NCBI GenBank assembly: GCA_024102665.1
Contig: JAGFJP010000061.1
Location: 53,101 to 117,100, forward strand
DNA: 64,000 nucleotides
From: Thiogranum sp.
Lineage (GTDB): Bacteria > Pseudomonadota > Gammaproteobacteria > DSM-19610
Direction: 5' to 3'
Under the pieces are notes generated by a model. It did not search any database. It was not told the DNA's origin and saw only the letters and a program-made list of their open reading frames with translations. Made by a program: the position numbers and the translations under genes. Every line of letters starts with the position of its first letter. The first letter of the stretch is position 1. Below are positions 45,883-55,544 of the stretch, piece by piece.

Positions 45883-47040
45883 ATGGCCGAGAACCAGGAC
45901 GGTCAGGAGAAAACCGAACAGGCGACCCCCAAACGCCTGGAAGAGGCTCGCAAAAAAGGCCAGGTCCCGCGCTCCAGGGAACTGACCACCATGGCAATGT
46001 TGCTGATGGCGGCGATATCGATGGCGGTCATGGGCGATGCCATGATCGAGCAAATGGGCGAAGTGCTGCATACCGGGCTGGCCGTCGAACGGGCCAGGCT
46101 GTTCGATCGCTTCGCGGTCATCGACATTCTCGGGGAAGCGATGATGCAGGCCGCGCTGCTGATGGCGCCGTTTCTACTGGTCATGATGGTGACAGCCGTG
46201 CTCGCACCGGTGGCGCTTGGCGGCTGGGCATTCAGCACGCAAGCGATGGGCGTGAAGCTTGACAAGCTGAATCCACTCACCGGCATGAAGCGCATTTTCG
46301 CCGCCCGCGGGCTTGTGGAGCTGGTGAAAGCGCTGGCCAAGTTTCTGTTGATCGGTTCTGTCGGCGCGTTGTTGCTCGTGCAATTCATGCCTGAGCTGAT
46401 GGGGCTGGGACGCGAATCAGTGGAGAACGGCCTGGCGCACACCGGGAAAATTCTTTCCACATCCTTCCTGGTTCTCAGCGCATCGCTGATCGTGATCGCA
46501 GTGATCGATGTGCCTTTCCAGCTCTGGGATCACGCCAAGAATCTCAAGATGACGCGTCAGGAAGTCAGGGACGAACACAAGAATACCGAAGGCAAACCGG
46601 AGGTGAAATCGCGGGTGCGGGCCATGCAGCGCGAGATTGCCCAGCGGCGCATGATGGCCGAGATCCCGAAAGCCGATGTGGTCATAACCAACCCGACACA
46701 TTACGCGGTGGCCCTGCGCTACGACCCGCAAACCATGGCCGCGCCGATCGTGGTAGCCAAGGGCGTGGAACTGATGGCCAGCCAGATCCGCACCGTCGCG
46801 ACGGCGAACGGGGTTCCGCTCTATGAAGCGCCGCCGCTGGCGCGCGCGCTCTATTACAGCACCGAGATCGACCGCGAAGTGCCCGCCGGTCTGTATCTCG
46901 CCGTGGCCCAGGTGCTCGCATATATCTTCCAGATCAGGGCCGCGGCGAAAGGCGGACCGGTTCCCGCGTCACCGGGGGATCTCCCGGTGCCGGATGAATT
47001 CTTTCAGGGGCCGGACGGCAACGGCGCAGTCCCTGATTAA
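45883..47040 (+). CDS. flhB: Export apparatus switch protein FlhB
   Basis: FlhB switches export specificity after FliK signals that the hook is complete. The 385-residue product has the EKTEQATPKRLEEARKKGQV start, four membrane segments, and a cytoplasmic domain with the autocleavage motif NPTH (in VVITNPTHYAVALRYDP). The C-terminal tail is Pro-rich. A stand-alone relative of the C-domain is encoded at 60971. Confidence 0.97.
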   Translation: MAENQDGQEKTEQATPKRLEEARKKGQVPRSRELTTMAMLLMAAISMAVMGDAMIEQMGEVLHTGLAVERARLFDRFAVIDILGEAMMQAALLMAPFLLVMMVTAVLAPVALGGWAFSTQAMGVKLDKLNPLTGMKRIFAARGLVELVKALAKFLLIGSVGALLLVQFMPELMGLGRESVENGLAHTGKILSTSFLVLSASLIVIAVIDVPFQLWDHAKNLKMTRQEVRDEHKNTEGKPEVKSRVRAMQREIAQRRMMAEIPKADVVITNPTHYAVALRYDPQTMAAPIVVAKGVELMASQIRTVATANGVPLYEAPPLARALYYSTEIDREVPAGLYLAVAQVLAYIFQIRAAAKGGPVPASPGDLPVPDEFFQGPDGNGAVPD

Positions 47041-47060
47041 ACGCAGAAAGGAACGACATC

Positions 47061-49169
47061 ATGGCAACTGAAGTTGTATCGACCGGGTTCGGCGGCCTCA
47101 GCCGACACGGGCTGGGCGCCCCGGTGCTGCTGGTAATGATGCTGGCGATGATCATCATCCCCTTGCCTCCCATGGCTCTGGATATGTTCTTCACCTTCAA
47201 CATTACTCTGTCGCTGGTGATCCTGATGGTCACCGTGTATGCCATGCGCCCGCTGGACTTCGGCGTGTTCCCCACTGTGCTGCTGGTGTCGACCCTGCTG
47301 CGCCTGGCGTTGAACGTGGCATCCACACGCGTTGTGCTGCTCAACGGCCATACAGGTACAGGATCCGCGGGAAAGGTGATCGAGGCGTTCGGCGAATTCG
47401 TGGTCGGCGGCAACTACGCAGTCGGTCTGGTGGTATTCGGCATACTCGTCATCATCAACTTCGTCGTGGTCACCAAGGGCGCCGGGCGCGTTTCGGAAGT
47501 CAGCGCCAGGTTCACGCTGGATGCGATGCCTGGCAAACAGATGGCCATCGACGCCGACCTCAATGCCGGGCTTATCACCCAGGACGAGGCGCGCGCGCGC
47601 CGCGAAGATGTCAGTCGCGAAGCGGATTTCTACGGAGCGATGGACGGCGCCAGCAAATTCGTGCGCGGCGACGCCATCGCCGGCATCCTGATCCTGTTCA
47701 TCAATATCCTCGGCGGCCTGGCCATCGGCACCTTGCAGTTCGGTCTTTCAGTTGGCGATGCGCTGCATAACTACACGCTGCTGACCATCGGCGATGGCCT
47801 GGTGGCGCAGATACCTTCGCTGGTGCTGTCTTCCGCCACCGCCATCATCGTCACCCGCGTATCGAGCAAACAGCGCATGGGTGACCAGGTGATGCAGCAG
47901 TTGTTCGGTAACCCGATGGTGCTGGCGGTGTCTGCAGGGGTTATCGGTTTCATGGGATTGATTCCGGGCATGCCGAATCTGGCGTTCCTCACGCTGGCAA
48001 CGCTGGCAGGTACCGGTGCCTGGTTCGGATGGAAACATCAGCAGCAGGCGCTGGTGCCGGTCCAGGCTGCGCCGCGTGCCGAGGAAGTGCCCGCGGAAGC
48101 CAGGGATCTCAGCTGGGATGACGTCGGTCCGGTCGACATTATCGGTCTGGAAGTCGGCTACCGTTTGATACCGCTGGTCGACCGCAGTCAGGGCGGTCAG
48201 ATGATGGATCGCATCAAGGGTGTGCGCAAGAAGCTGTCGCAGGAACTCGGGTTCCTGGTTCAGCCGGTTCATATCCGCGACAACCTGGAGCTGGCACCCA
48301 GCGCTTACCGCATTTTGCTGATGGGGGTGCCGGTGGGCGAGGCCGAAATCTATCCTGATCGTGATCTCGCGATCAACCCGGGGCGCGTGTTCGGCACACT
48401 GCAGGGTGTGGCGACCAAAGACCCGGCATTCGGTCTGGAGGCGGTCTGGATCCCGCGGTCGGAGCGCGACAACGCCCAGACACTCGGATACACCGTTGTC
48501 GATCCGAGCACCGTGGTAGCCACGCACCTCAGTGAATTGCTGCAGAGTCATGCTCACGAACTGATAGGTCACGAAGAAGTCCAGCAGCTGCTGGATGTGC
48601 TGGGCAAGGCCGCGCCCAAGCTGGTCGAGGACCTGGTCCCCAACACGCTGTCCATCGGCGTGGTCCTCAAGGTGCTGCAGAACCTGCTGGAAGAACGCAT
48701 CCCGGTTCGCGACATGCGCACCATCGCCGAAACCCTCGCGGAGTTCGGTTCCAGGAGTCAAGATCCCGGCGCTTTGACGGCGGCCGCGCGCGTCGCGCTT
48801 GGCCGATCAATTATTCAACATATCAACGGGATGGGATCGGAGTTACAGGTCATCACCCTTGATCCATCACTGGAACAGTTATTGCAACAGTCGCTCCAGA
48901 CCGTATCGGAAGGGGGTGTGGGCATAGAGCCCGGACTGGCTGAGCGGATGCACCGCTCGCTGGTCGAAAGCGTCCGCAGACAGGAGGCCGCCGGACAAGC
49001 CTCGATCCTGCTGGTGACGCCGTCGATTCGTCCCTGGCTGGCGAAGCTGGTGCGGCACAGTATCCCGGGCCTGCACGTGCTGGCGTACAACGAAATACCG
49101 GACAACAAACAGATCAAGGTGGTTGCCAACATTGGGCAGGGAACGCCGGGTCTGGATGCGAAAAGCTGA
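47061..49169 (+). CDS. flhA: Flagellar export protein FlhA
   Basis: FlhA forms the nonameric export gate ring and docks chaperones. The 702-residue product has about eight membrane segments in its first half, the FHIPEP motif region (FGVFPTVLLVSTLLRLALNV) and KGAGRVSEVSARFTLDAMPG, and a C-terminal cytoplasmic domain of about 350 residues that ends with the linker-like tail. Length is typical. Confidence 0.97.
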   Translation: MATEVVSTGFGGLSRHGLGAPVLLVMMLAMIIIPLPPMALDMFFTFNITLSLVILMVTVYAMRPLDFGVFPTVLLVSTLLRLALNVASTRVVLLNGHTGTGSAGKVIEAFGEFVVGGNYAVGLVVFGILVIINFVVVTKGAGRVSEVSARFTLDAMPGKQMAIDADLNAGLITQDEARARREDVSREADFYGAMDGASKFVRGDAIAGILILFINILGGLAIGTLQFGLSVGDALHNYTLLTIGDGLVAQIPSLVLSSATAIIVTRVSSKQRMGDQVMQQLFGNPMVLAVSAGVIGFMGLIPGMPNLAFLTLATLAGTGAWFGWKHQQQALVPVQAAPRAEEVPAEARDLSWDDVGPVDIIGLEVGYRLIPLVDRSQGGQMMDRIKGVRKKLSQELGFLVQPVHIRDNLELAPSAYRILLMGVPVGEAEIYPDRDLAINPGRVFGTLQGVATKDPAFGLEAVWIPRSERDNAQTLGYTVVDPSTVVATHLSELLQSHAHELIGHEEVQQLLDVLGKAAPKLVEDLVPNTLSIGVVLKVLQNLLEERIPVRDMRTIAETLAEFGSRSQDPGALTAAARVALGRSIIQHINGMGSELQVITLDPSLEQLLQQSLQTVSEGGVGIEPGLAERMHRSLVESVRRQEAAGQASILLVTPSIRPWLAKLVRHSIPGLHVLAYNEIPDNKQIKVVANIGQGTPGLDAKS

Positions 49170-49245
49170 GGAACACGCGCATGAGATCTGAACGACAGCC
49201 GACGCAACATGGCGCATTGGCATTACGGGGAGTCGAGGTGCTGCA

Positions 49246-50505
49246 ATGAAGGTAAAACGTTTTTTCGCGTCGGATATGCGTCAGGCGATCCGCATGGTGC
49301 GCGACGAACTGGGCGCGGATGCGGTCATTCTGTCGAATCGCAAAGTGGACGGCGGCGTCGAGATCGTCTCCGCCGTGGACTATGACGAAGCATTGTTCAA
49401 TGGCAGCAACGTCGAAGGCCCCGCGAAGCCGGTCTCCGCAAACATCACCCAAGCGGTGCACCAGGAACCTGTCGAGCAGGGACGTGCCGACAAGGTTGGC
49501 CCTCACACGGCGTCGCGGGACACGATCCCTTCAAGGCCGGCATCCGGCAAGCAGGTCAGCTGGGTTGAGGATCCTGCTATCGTTTCCATGCGTAAAGAGA
49601 TCAGCCAGCTGCGCAGTCTGCTGGAAAACCAGTTGGCCCACCTGGCATGGGGCGACCTCGACCGCCGTGAGCCCTTGCATACCGGCGTTATGCGCCGCCT
49701 CAGCGCGATGGAACTGGACACTGCGCTGGTCGAAAGGGTTTCCGCGCCGACCGTGCACGCGCGCGACGCGGAACATGCCTGGGAACTTGCGACCAGCGAG
49801 CTGGCCGCCAGCATTCCTGTCGCGGACCAGGATGTCCTGGACCAGGGTGGTGTCGTGGCGCTGGTCGGCTCGACCGGCGTCGGCAAAACCACCAGCATCG
49901 CGAAGCTGGCGGCACGCCATGTGCTGCGCCATGGACAGCGTCATGTGGCAATGGTGACCACCGACAGCTATCGCATCGGTGCCCATGAACAGCTGATCAC
50001 CTACGGTCGCCTGCTCGGTATCCCGGTGCAGGTGGCATCGGACCACAAGGAATTGCGTTCCACCCTCGACAGCCTGGCCGACAAGCGCCTGGTCCTGATC
50101 GACACCGCGGGCATGAGCCAGCGCGATGTGCGTCTCACTGAGCAGTTCGCCACGCTGGCGGAAAGCGGTGTGCCGATACGGACCCTCCTGGTGACGTCCG
50201 CGACCGTTCATCCGAGCGTGCTGAGCGAGACCATTCGCGCGTTTTCGGGTGTTCCGCTGGACGGAGCGATTCTCACCAAGCTCGATGAGGCCGCCAGTCT
50301 CGGCGGCGTACTGTCGGCGATCATCAGGCAGCAACTGCCGCTGATGTTCGTTGCCAACGGTCAGCGGGTTCCCGAGGACATACATCCCGCCCGGGCGCAG
50401 GACCTGTTACGCAAAGCCATTGAACTGGGCGCGAACCAGCGCTTGCCGCAGGAAACGGCCATGGCCGAACAGTTCGGGGGGTTGCGGACACATGTTCATG
50501 TCTGA
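49246..50505 (+). CDS. flhF: Polar flagellum GTPase FlhF
   Basis: FlhF is an SRP-type GTPase that places the flagellum at the pole. The 419-residue product has an N-terminal basic region (MKVKRFFASDMRQAIRMVRD), a variable middle, and an NG domain with the P-loop GSTGVGKTTSIAKL near residues 207-220, LIDTAGMSQRD and TKLDEAASLGG. It precedes fleN, as in species with polar flagella. Confidence 0.96.
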   Translation: MKVKRFFASDMRQAIRMVRDELGADAVILSNRKVDGGVEIVSAVDYDEALFNGSNVEGPAKPVSANITQAVHQEPVEQGRADKVGPHTASRDTIPSRPASGKQVSWVEDPAIVSMRKEISQLRSLLENQLAHLAWGDLDRREPLHTGVMRRLSAMELDTALVERVSAPTVHARDAEHAWELATSELAASIPVADQDVLDQGGVVALVGSTGVGKTTSIAKLAARHVLRHGQRHVAMVTTDSYRIGAHEQLITYGRLLGIPVQVASDHKELRSTLDSLADKRLVLIDTAGMSQRDVRLTEQFATLAESGVPIRTLLVTSATVHPSVLSETIRAFSGVPLDGAILTKLDEAASLGGVLSAIIRQQLPLMFVANGQRVPEDIHPARAQDLLRKAIELGANQRLPQETAMAEQFGGLRTHVHV

Positions 50506-51379
50506 GATGCGCGTGGATCAGGCGGCGGGACTGCGACGCATGGCACAACCGAATCCGGTGCGGGTGATCGCCATCACCAGCGGCAAAGGCGGCGTCGGCA
50601 AGACCAACGTCTCTGTCAATCTTTCCGTGGCGCTGGCAGATGCGGGCAAGCGCGTCATGCTGCTCGATGCGGATCTGGGACTGGCGAACGTCGACGTCAT
50701 GCTGGGTCTGAAACCCAAGGTCAATCTGTCGCACGTCATCGACGGCGAGCGCACCCTGGAGGAAGCCATAGTCAACGGGCCTTCCGGCATCATGGTGGTT
50801 CCGGCGGCCTCCGGCGTAAAGCGCCTGGCCGAGCTGTCCACCATGGAAAATGCCGGTTTGATCCGTGCCTTCAGCGAACTCAATCACGATGTCGACACGC
50901 TGATCATCGATACCGCGGCCGGTATCAATGAAAGCGTCACAAGCTTCAGCCGCGCCGCGCAGGAAATCGTGGTGGTGGTATGTGATGAACCCGCATCGAT
51001 CACCGATGCCTACGCATTGATCAAGGTGCTGAGCCTGGAATATGACCAGCACCATTTCCGCGTGCTGGCAAACCAGGCGCACAGCGCACAGGAGGGAAGG
51101 GAGTTGTTTAACAAGATTTCACGCGTCACGGATCGTTACCTCGATGTCAGGCTGGAGTTTATGGGTGTCGTTCCCTACGACGAGTATCTTAAAAAAGCCG
51201 TGCAGAAACAGCGCCCCGTGGTGCAGGCCTATCCTCGAAGCCGATCCTCGGTGGCATTCAAGAACCTCGCGCAGAAGACCGATAAGTGGCCAGTGCCTAG
51301 CGCTGCGGGTGGACATCTGGAGTTTTTCGTAGAGCGTCTTATCCAATCGCGCAACGGACACATGGAGATGCCGGTATGA
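50492..51379 (+). CDS. fleN: Flagellar number regulator FlhG/FleN (MinD-like ATPase)
   Basis: FleN limits flagellar number by opposing FleQ. The 295-residue product has a deviant Walker A GKGGVGKTNVSVNL near residues 32-45 and the MinD-type LLDADLGLANVDVML. The start is uncertain among ATG 50492, 50498 and 50507; I took the first because a GCGGA lies just upstream. It overlaps the end of flhF and the start of fliA. Confidence 0.94.
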   Translation: MFMSEMRVDQAAGLRRMAQPNPVRVIAITSGKGGVGKTNVSVNLSVALADAGKRVMLLDADLGLANVDVMLGLKPKVNLSHVIDGERTLEEAIVNGPSGIMVVPAASGVKRLAELSTMENAGLIRAFSELNHDVDTLIIDTAAGINESVTSFSRAAQEIVVVVCDEPASITDAYALIKVLSLEYDQHHFRVLANQAHSAQEGRELFNKISRVTDRYLDVRLEFMGVVPYDEYLKKAVQKQRPVVQAYPRSRSSVAFKNLAQKTDKWPVPSAAGGHLEFFVERLIQSRNGHMEMPV

Positions 51380-52107
51380 ATGGAGCAGCTATGTACGTCG
51401 TTACACAAGATCCCCAAAGTGATGATCTGGTCACCAGGCACGCAGCCCTCGTGAAGCGGATCGCCTATCACCTGATGAGCCGTCTGCCGCCCAGCGTTCA
51501 GGCCGATGATCTGATCCAGGCGGGCATGATCGGCCTTCTGGAAGCATCGAGAAACTATGACGCCACCCAGGGCGCGAGCTTCGAGACCTACGCAGGCATA
51601 CGTATCCGCGGCGCCATGCTCGACGAAATCCGCCGCACCGACTGGACGCCCCGGTCAGTGCATCGCAAGGCCAGACAGGTTGCCGAGGCGGTGCGCACCA
51701 TCGAAAACCAGGAAGGCCGCGACGCGCGCGATGTCGAAGTGGCTGAGAAGCTGGGGCTGACGCTGCACGAGTATCACCGGATTCTCCAGGATGCTACCGG
51801 TTGCCGGGTGTTCAGTATCGATGACACCGGTATCAACGGCGAAGAAGTGCCGCACTCGGTGGCTGACGCGCCGCGCAACGAACCCCTGGACAGCCTGCAG
51901 ACTTCGGACTTCAAATCCGCGCTGGCCCAGGCGATTTCCGGGTTGCCGGAACGCGAGCGCCTGGTCATGGCGATGTACTACGACGAAGAACTCAACCTGC
52001 GCGAAATCGGAGAAGTGCTGGGTGTCAGCGAATCACGGGTCTGCCAGATTCACGGTCAGGCGTTGATACGCCTGCGCGCCCGTATGGGCGAGTGGATCGG
52101 TGAGTAA
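51376..52107 (+). CDS. fliA: Flagellar sigma factor FliA (sigma-28)
   Basis: FliA directs RNA polymerase to late flagellar promoters such as the one at 24304. The 243-residue product has region 2 ([38 protein letters not shown]), region 3, and region 4 with [20 protein letters not shown] and [20 protein letters not shown]. Its ATG overlaps the fleN stop as ATGA. No anti-sigma factor flgM is in the window. Confidence 0.97.
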   Translation: MNGAAMYVVTQDPQSDDLVTRHAALVKRIAYHLMSRLPPSVQADDLIQAGMIGLLEASRNYDATQGASFETYAGIRIRGAMLDEIRRTDWTPRSVHRKARQVAEAVRTIENQEGRDARDVEVAEKLGLTLHEYHRILQDATGCRVFSIDDTGINGEEVPHSVADAPRNEPLDSLQTSDFKSALAQAISGLPERERLVMAMYYDEELNLREIGEVLGVSESRVCQIHGQALIRLRARMGEWIGE

Positions 52108-52175
52108 CGGCTGACAGAAGCGCGCGTTGTCAAATATGGAACAGAACGGGCAAGGTAAAGCGGGAGACCAAACTC

Positions 52176-52571
52176 TTGGATACTGACATGAAGATACTTA
52201 TCGTGGACGACTTTTCCACGATGAGGCGCATCATAAAGAATCTGCTGCGCGATCTGGGGTTCAACAATACCCAGGAAGCGGATGACGGAAACACTGCCCT
52301 GCCGATGCTGCTGAACGGTAACTTCGACTTTCTGGTCACTGACTGGAATATGCCCGGTATGAGCGGCATCGACCTGCTCAAGGCGGTGCGCGCCGATGCC
52401 AAGCTGGCGTCGCTGCCGGTGCTTATGGTAACCGCGGAGTCCAAGCGCGAGCAGATCATCGAAGCTGCCCAGGCCGGTGTCAACGGCTATATCGTAAAAC
52501 CGTTCACCGCTGTGACCCTCAAGGAGAAGATCGACAAGATCTTTGAGCGCATTGCAGCAACAGCCGGGTGA
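52176..52571 (+). CDS. cheY: Chemotaxis response regulator CheY
   Basis: CheY carries the phosphoryl signal from CheA to the switch. The 131-residue product has the acidic pocket (VDD near residues 10-12), phosphoacceptor Asp56 in TDWNMPGM, and [12 protein letters not shown] with the conserved lysine. I chose TTG 52176 because GGGAG at 52162-52166 is correctly spaced for it; ATG 52188 is 21 bases away. Confidence 0.95.
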   Translation: MDTDMKILIVDDFSTMRRIIKNLLRDLGFNNTQEADDGNTALPMLLNGNFDFLVTDWNMPGMSGIDLLKAVRADAKLASLPVLMVTAESKREQIIEAAQAGVNGYIVKPFTAVTLKEKIDKIFERIAATAG

Positions 52572-52575
52572 CGCG

Positions 52576-53349
52576 ATGGAGCCCGCAACCAAATCAGACA
52601 GCGATATGATCCTCGAACAGGCACGGGCGCTGGTGTCCGAACTGGAGTCGGGAAACACCTGCGCCGCAGAACAGCTGATCGACGAACTGGGCCGCGTACG
52701 CGAGCAGAACCTGTTCAGGGAGCTGGGCAAGATGACCCGTCAGCTTCACGATGCACTGAACAGCTTTGCGGTCGATTCGCGCATTGTTTCGATGGCCGAA
52801 TGCGAGATCCCGGATGCCAAGGCGCGCCTTAACCACGTCATCACCATGACCGAGGACTCGGCCAATCGCACCCTTGCGGCGGTGGAAGACACGCTGCCGA
52901 TTGCAGCGCAGCTCGAGGAACAGGCGAACACCCTGCGCGAAAAGTGGAGCCGCTTCCGCAACAAGGACATGAACGTCAGCGAGTTTCGCGACATGAGTGT
53001 CGAGATCGACGAGTTTCTCGACGTCACCAGGGGACGCGCCGGAGCCATCCACAGCAATCTTTCCGAAGTCATGATGGCCCAGGGATTTCAGGATCTGACC
53101 GGGCAGATCATTCGCCGTGTCATCAGCCTGGTCCAGGAAGTCGAGGACAATATGGTGGAGCTGATCCGGTTGTCCGGTGCGTCCCAGTCCGCAGCGAAAA
53201 CGCAAAACCGGAACCCGGCAGCAGAGGCCGCGCGCGAGGAAGCCGTGATGCGTGGTTTCGGGCCCCAGGTTCCCGGGACTGAAGATCACGGTGGATCGGT
53301 GTCCGGCCAGGATGAAGTTGATGACCTGTTGTCCAGCCTGGGGTTTTAA
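52576..53349 (+). CDS. cheZ: CheY phosphatase CheZ
   Basis: CheZ removes the phosphate from CheY. The 257-residue product is mainly helical with the conserved AQGFQDLTGQIIRRVISLVQ, whose glutamine (near residue 175) is the catalytic residue in enterics, and a C-terminal CheY-binding peptide (EVDDLLSSLGF). ATG 52576 is preferred to TTG 52543, which lies inside cheY. Confidence 0.94.
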   Translation: MEPATKSDSDMILEQARALVSELESGNTCAAEQLIDELGRVREQNLFRELGKMTRQLHDALNSFAVDSRIVSMAECEIPDAKARLNHVITMTEDSANRTLAAVEDTLPIAAQLEEQANTLREKWSRFRNKDMNVSEFRDMSVEIDEFLDVTRGRAGAIHSNLSEVMMAQGFQDLTGQIIRRVISLVQEVEDNMVELIRLSGASQSAAKTQNRNPAAEAAREEAVMRGFGPQVPGTEDHGGSVSGQDEVDDLLSSLGF

Positions 53350-53360
53350 GGGAAGAAGGT

Positions 53361-55421
53361 ATGAGCATCGATGCCGATGACGAGATTCTGCAGGACTTTC
53401 TGATCGAGGCCGGTGAAATCCTCGAACGCCTCAACGAAGAGCTGGTCGAGCTGGAGCAGCGACCCGACGATGTGGAACTCCTCAATGCGGTGTTTCGCGG
53501 GTTCCATACCATCAAGGGCGGCGCCAGCTTTCTGAGTCTCGAAGGACTGGTGCAGGTATGCCATCGCGCAGAGGACGTTTTCAACGTGCTGCGCAACGGT
53601 CAGCGTACCGTGGACACAGTCCTTATGGACACTGTGCTGCAGGTGCTCGACATCGTCAACGGCATGTTCGCCGAAGTGCAGCGGGGCGAGTTGCCCACGC
53701 CCGCCGATCAGTCCCTTTTGTCGAAACTGGAACGTCTCGCGGTGCCGGCCGGCGAAAACCCGGCGGAATCACCGGCCGCCACGCCGGTTGAAGATACGGC
53801 TGTGCAAGCGCAAGCCGCGGACGGTGACGAGACCGATGCCGCTTTCGAAGCCATGCTGGACCAGGCGGCGCAATCCGCCGACGCGGCGGATGCGGGCGTG
53901 GATGCAGCCGACACCCTGGTCGCCGGCGGCGACGATATCACCGAAGAAGAATTCGATGCTTTGCTCGATCAACTGCACGGTTCCGGCAAAGGGCCTGCGC
54001 CGGCGACCTCCAGTGCGCCGGGCGCAAGCCCTCCCCTGGCTGCGCCGGATATCGCTGTTCCCGAATCGGGGATCGCGGGCGGCGACGATATCACCGAAGA
54101 AGAGTTCGATGCTTTGCTCGATCAGCTCCACGGCGCCGGCAAGGCGCCGGCGGTGCAGGCCGGCAATGCACAGCCCGTGAAGCCGGCAGCGGCAGCGGTC
54201 CGGGCGGCGGCGGTGGAAAAGTCAAAGGCGCCGGTTACGCCTCCGGCCAAGGCCGATGCGACCGTTCGGGTCGATACCAAACGTCTCGACGACATCATGA
54301 ACATGGTTGGCGAACTGGTGCTGGCGCGTAACCGTCTGGCCAATCTCAAGGACTCCCTCGCCAACGAGGACGTGTCCAAGGCCATTGCCAATCTCGACGT
54401 AGTGACGGCGGATCTGCAGAACGCGGTCATGAAGACCCGCATGCAACCTATCAAGAAAGTGTTCGGCCGCTTTCCGCGCGTGGTCCGCGACCTGGCGCGC
54501 AGCCTGAACAAGGAAGTGAACCTGGAACTGCAGGGTGAGGAAACCGACCTCGACAAGAACCTGGTAGAGGCCCTCGCCGATCCGCTGGTGCACCTGGTGC
54601 GCAACGCGGTAGACCACGGTATCGAGAGCCCGCAGGAACGCGAGGCGGCCGGAAAGCCGCGGGCGGGCACCGTGATACTGGCCGCCGAACAGGAAGGCGA
54701 TCATATCCTGTTATCCATCGAGGATGATGGCGCCGGCATGGACGCCAGCAAGCTGCGGAAAAAGGCGGTGGAAAAAGGACTGATGGACGAGGATTCCGCC
54801 GCGCGCCTCGACGACAAGGAATGCTACAACCTGATTTTCGCCGCCGGTTTCTCGACCAAGGAACAGATATCCGACGTTTCCGGCCGCGGCGTGGGCATGG
54901 ATGTGGTGAAAACGCGTATCGGACAGCTCAATGGCAGCGTCGAGATCGATTCGGAACTGGGCAGGGGCAGTCGCCTGACCATCCGGGTGCCGCTGACCCT
55001 TGCCATTATGCCGACGCTGATGGTCAAGCTGGGAGACCAGCCGTTTGCATTGCCGCTTGGCAGTGTCAGCGAAATTTTCGATCTGGATGACGGGCGCACC
55101 AATATGCTCGACGGTCAGCTGGTGATCATGGTGCGCAACAAGGCACTACCGCTGTTTTATCTGCGTGACTGGCTGGTGAACGGAGCGCTGACGCCGCCCG
55201 ACGGTACGGTTAATCACGTGGTCGTTGTCAATGTCGGCAACCAGCGTGTCGGCTTCGTCGTCGAACAGCTGGTGGGGCAGGAGGAAGTCGTTATCAAGCC
55301 GCTCGGTGCTTTCCTGCAGGGGTTGGCTGGATTCGCAGGCGCCACGATCACCGGTGACGGAAGAATCGCGTTGATCCTGGACGTGCCGAGTCTGATGAAG
55401 ACGTACGCACATAGCCTGTAA
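53361..55421 (+). CDS. cheA: Chemotaxis histidine kinase CheA
   Basis: CheA phosphorylates CheY and CheB in response to receptors. The 686-residue product has an Hpt domain with His49 (FRGFHTIKGGASF), a long linker of about 170 residues, a dimerisation domain (DDIMNMVGELVLARNRL), an ATPase domain (HLVRNAVDHGIE; SGRGVGMDVVKTRI), and a C-terminal CheW-like domain. No P2 CheY-binding domain is obvious. The linker holds a duplicated 22-residue motif (GGDDITEEEFDALLDQLHG) at residues 189-210 and 240-261. Confidence 0.96.
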   Translation: MSIDADDEILQDFLIEAGEILERLNEELVELEQRPDDVELLNAVFRGFHTIKGGASFLSLEGLVQVCHRAEDVFNVLRNGQRTVDTVLMDTVLQVLDIVNGMFAEVQRGELPTPADQSLLSKLERLAVPAGENPAESPAATPVEDTAVQAQAADGDETDAAFEAMLDQAAQSADAADAGVDAADTLVAGGDDITEEEFDALLDQLHGSGKGPAPATSSAPGASPPLAAPDIAVPESGIAGGDDITEEEFDALLDQLHGAGKAPAVQAGNAQPVKPAAAAVRAAAVEKSKAPVTPPAKADATVRVDTKRLDDIMNMVGELVLARNRLANLKDSLANEDVSKAIANLDVVTADLQNAVMKTRMQPIKKVFGRFPRVVRDLARSLNKEVNLELQGEETDLDKNLVEALADPLVHLVRNAVDHGIESPQEREAAGKPRAGTVILAAEQEGDHILLSIEDDGAGMDASKLRKKAVEKGLMDEDSAARLDDKECYNLIFAAGFSTKEQISDVSGRGVGMDVVKTRIGQLNGSVEIDSELGRGSRLTIRVPLTLAIMPTLMVKLGDQPFALPLGSVSEIFDLDDGRTNMLDGQLVIMVRNKALPLFYLRDWLVNGALTPPDGTVNHVVVVNVGNQRVGFVVEQLVGQEEVVIKPLGAFLQGLAGFAGATITGDGRIALILDVPSLMKTYAHSL
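53925..54143 (+). repeat. Duplicated 66-base motif in the cheA linker
   Basis: Two 66-base copies, 53925-53990 and 54078-54143, differ at six positions. They encode the acidic motif with EEEFDALLDQLHG, separated by 29 residues rich in Pro and Ala. Such motifs occur in single copy in many gammaproteobacterial CheA proteins. Confidence 0.85.
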
Positions 55422-55544
55422 GGGATGGACAGTGAGGAGCCTCTTGATTTGCAGGGTCGTGCAGCTTGGGGAACGTCGCGGGAGTTTTGTTAAACCAACA
55501 GCAGGGTTTTCCGTGCGCCGTACGGGATTCAGGGAGAGGAACCC

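Noticed and set aside
47748..48761. 337-codon minus-strand frame opposite flhA
   Set aside because: It is a shadow of a highly conserved gene in GC-rich sequence, with no domain of its own.
52130..52160. TTGTCA as a sigma-70 promoter for cheY
   Set aside because: No acceptable -10 lies at 16 to 18 bases; cheY is probably transcribed with fliA.
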